DNA of 23,071 bases from the NCBI GenBank assembly GCA_016744555.1, contig JADGED010000004.1, forward strand, positions 1 through 23,071. The letters run 5' to 3'. The DNA is from Desulfuromonadaceae bacterium (GTDB lineage: Bacteria > Desulfobacterota > Desulfuromonadia > Desulfuromonadales > Geopsychrobacteraceae). A program made the translations under genes and the position numbers. Shown piece after piece: positions 22,994 through 23,071 of the stretch (the first letter of the stretch is position 1; each line of letters begins with the position of its first letter). Under the pieces are notes generated by a model that worked only from the letters and a program-made list of their open reading frames with translations, had not been told where the DNA came from and did not search any database.

Positions 22994-23071
22994 TTATTGT
23001 TTTTTGATGACAACCCGTGTATGTTTACCTGCCTTTAATTGGTTTAATAATGTCTTTTTTGCAGCAGGGAG
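22994..23071 (-). CDS. C-terminal tail of an unidentified reading frame (cut by window edge)
   Basis: Reading the minus strand from the right edge, one frame stays open for 25 codons and ends at TAA (22996-22994). It gives a basic, amphipathic tail with AKKTLLNQLKAG followed by KHTRVVIKK. The other two minus-strand frames stop within the first 15 codons. The composition looks protein-like, but the stretch is too short to assign a function. Confidence 0.45.
   Translation of the reverse strand, partial: LPAAKKTLLNQLKAGKHTRVVIKKQ

Overview
The window looks like a chromosomal segment of a Gram-negative, anaerobe-type bacterium. The best guess is Desulfobacterota/Desulfuromonadota (the former Deltaproteobacteria, Geobacter/Desulfuromonas side), held with moderate confidence. 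The reasons are separate nuoC and nuoD genes in a complex I operon without an NADH module, a DUF47-PiT phosphate pair, a B12-type radical SAM/DUF2344 fusion gene followed by rng, and a Y1-transposase-like protein with a DnaA-like C-terminal domain. GC content is visibly below 50 %. No tRNA, rRNA, phage or CRISPR was seen.

Positions 1-11527 (minus strand, about half the window) hold one tightly packed operon for a complex I-like proton pump. In transcription order it reads nuoA-B-C-D-H-I-J-K, a MrpD/NuoL-like antiporter subunit, an 82-residue two-helix membrane protein, a NuoL-like subunit with a long C-terminal tail, nuoM, and nuoN (cut by the window edge). nuoE, nuoF and nuoG are missing from their usual place between nuoD and nuoH. 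The complex therefore probably takes electrons from ferredoxin or another donor rather than NADH, unless those genes lie elsewhere. There are four antiporter-like subunits instead of three, and the NuoL-like tail is about 28 residues longer than that of E. coli NuoL. Together these predict an enlarged membrane arm with higher pumping capacity, and this is the main discovery candidate here. A probable promoter (TTGACA, 17-base spacer, TAGAAG) lies about 120 bases upstream of nuoA.

Positions 11528-14887 hold a promoter/intergenic stretch with a 10-base inverted repeat, then a RAYT-like Y1 protein on the minus strand whose catalytic motifs look lost. Next comes a plus-strand pair, a DUF47/PhoU-like protein and a PiT phosphate permease. 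The pair ends in a palindromic array of 7-base repeats that separates it from the convergent rng gene.

Positions 14888-19504 (minus strand) hold rng (RNase G), a large B12/radical SAM-DUF2344 fusion protein with a TTG start, a ~98-base long-hairpin repeat element, and a small J-domain protein. Positions 19633-22590 (plus strand) hold a promoter, radA, moaC, a small PH-like membrane protein and a DksA/TraR zinc-finger protein, closed by a clear intrinsic terminator. The right end has a small uncharacterised protein on the minus strand and the C-terminal tail of another minus-strand reading frame.
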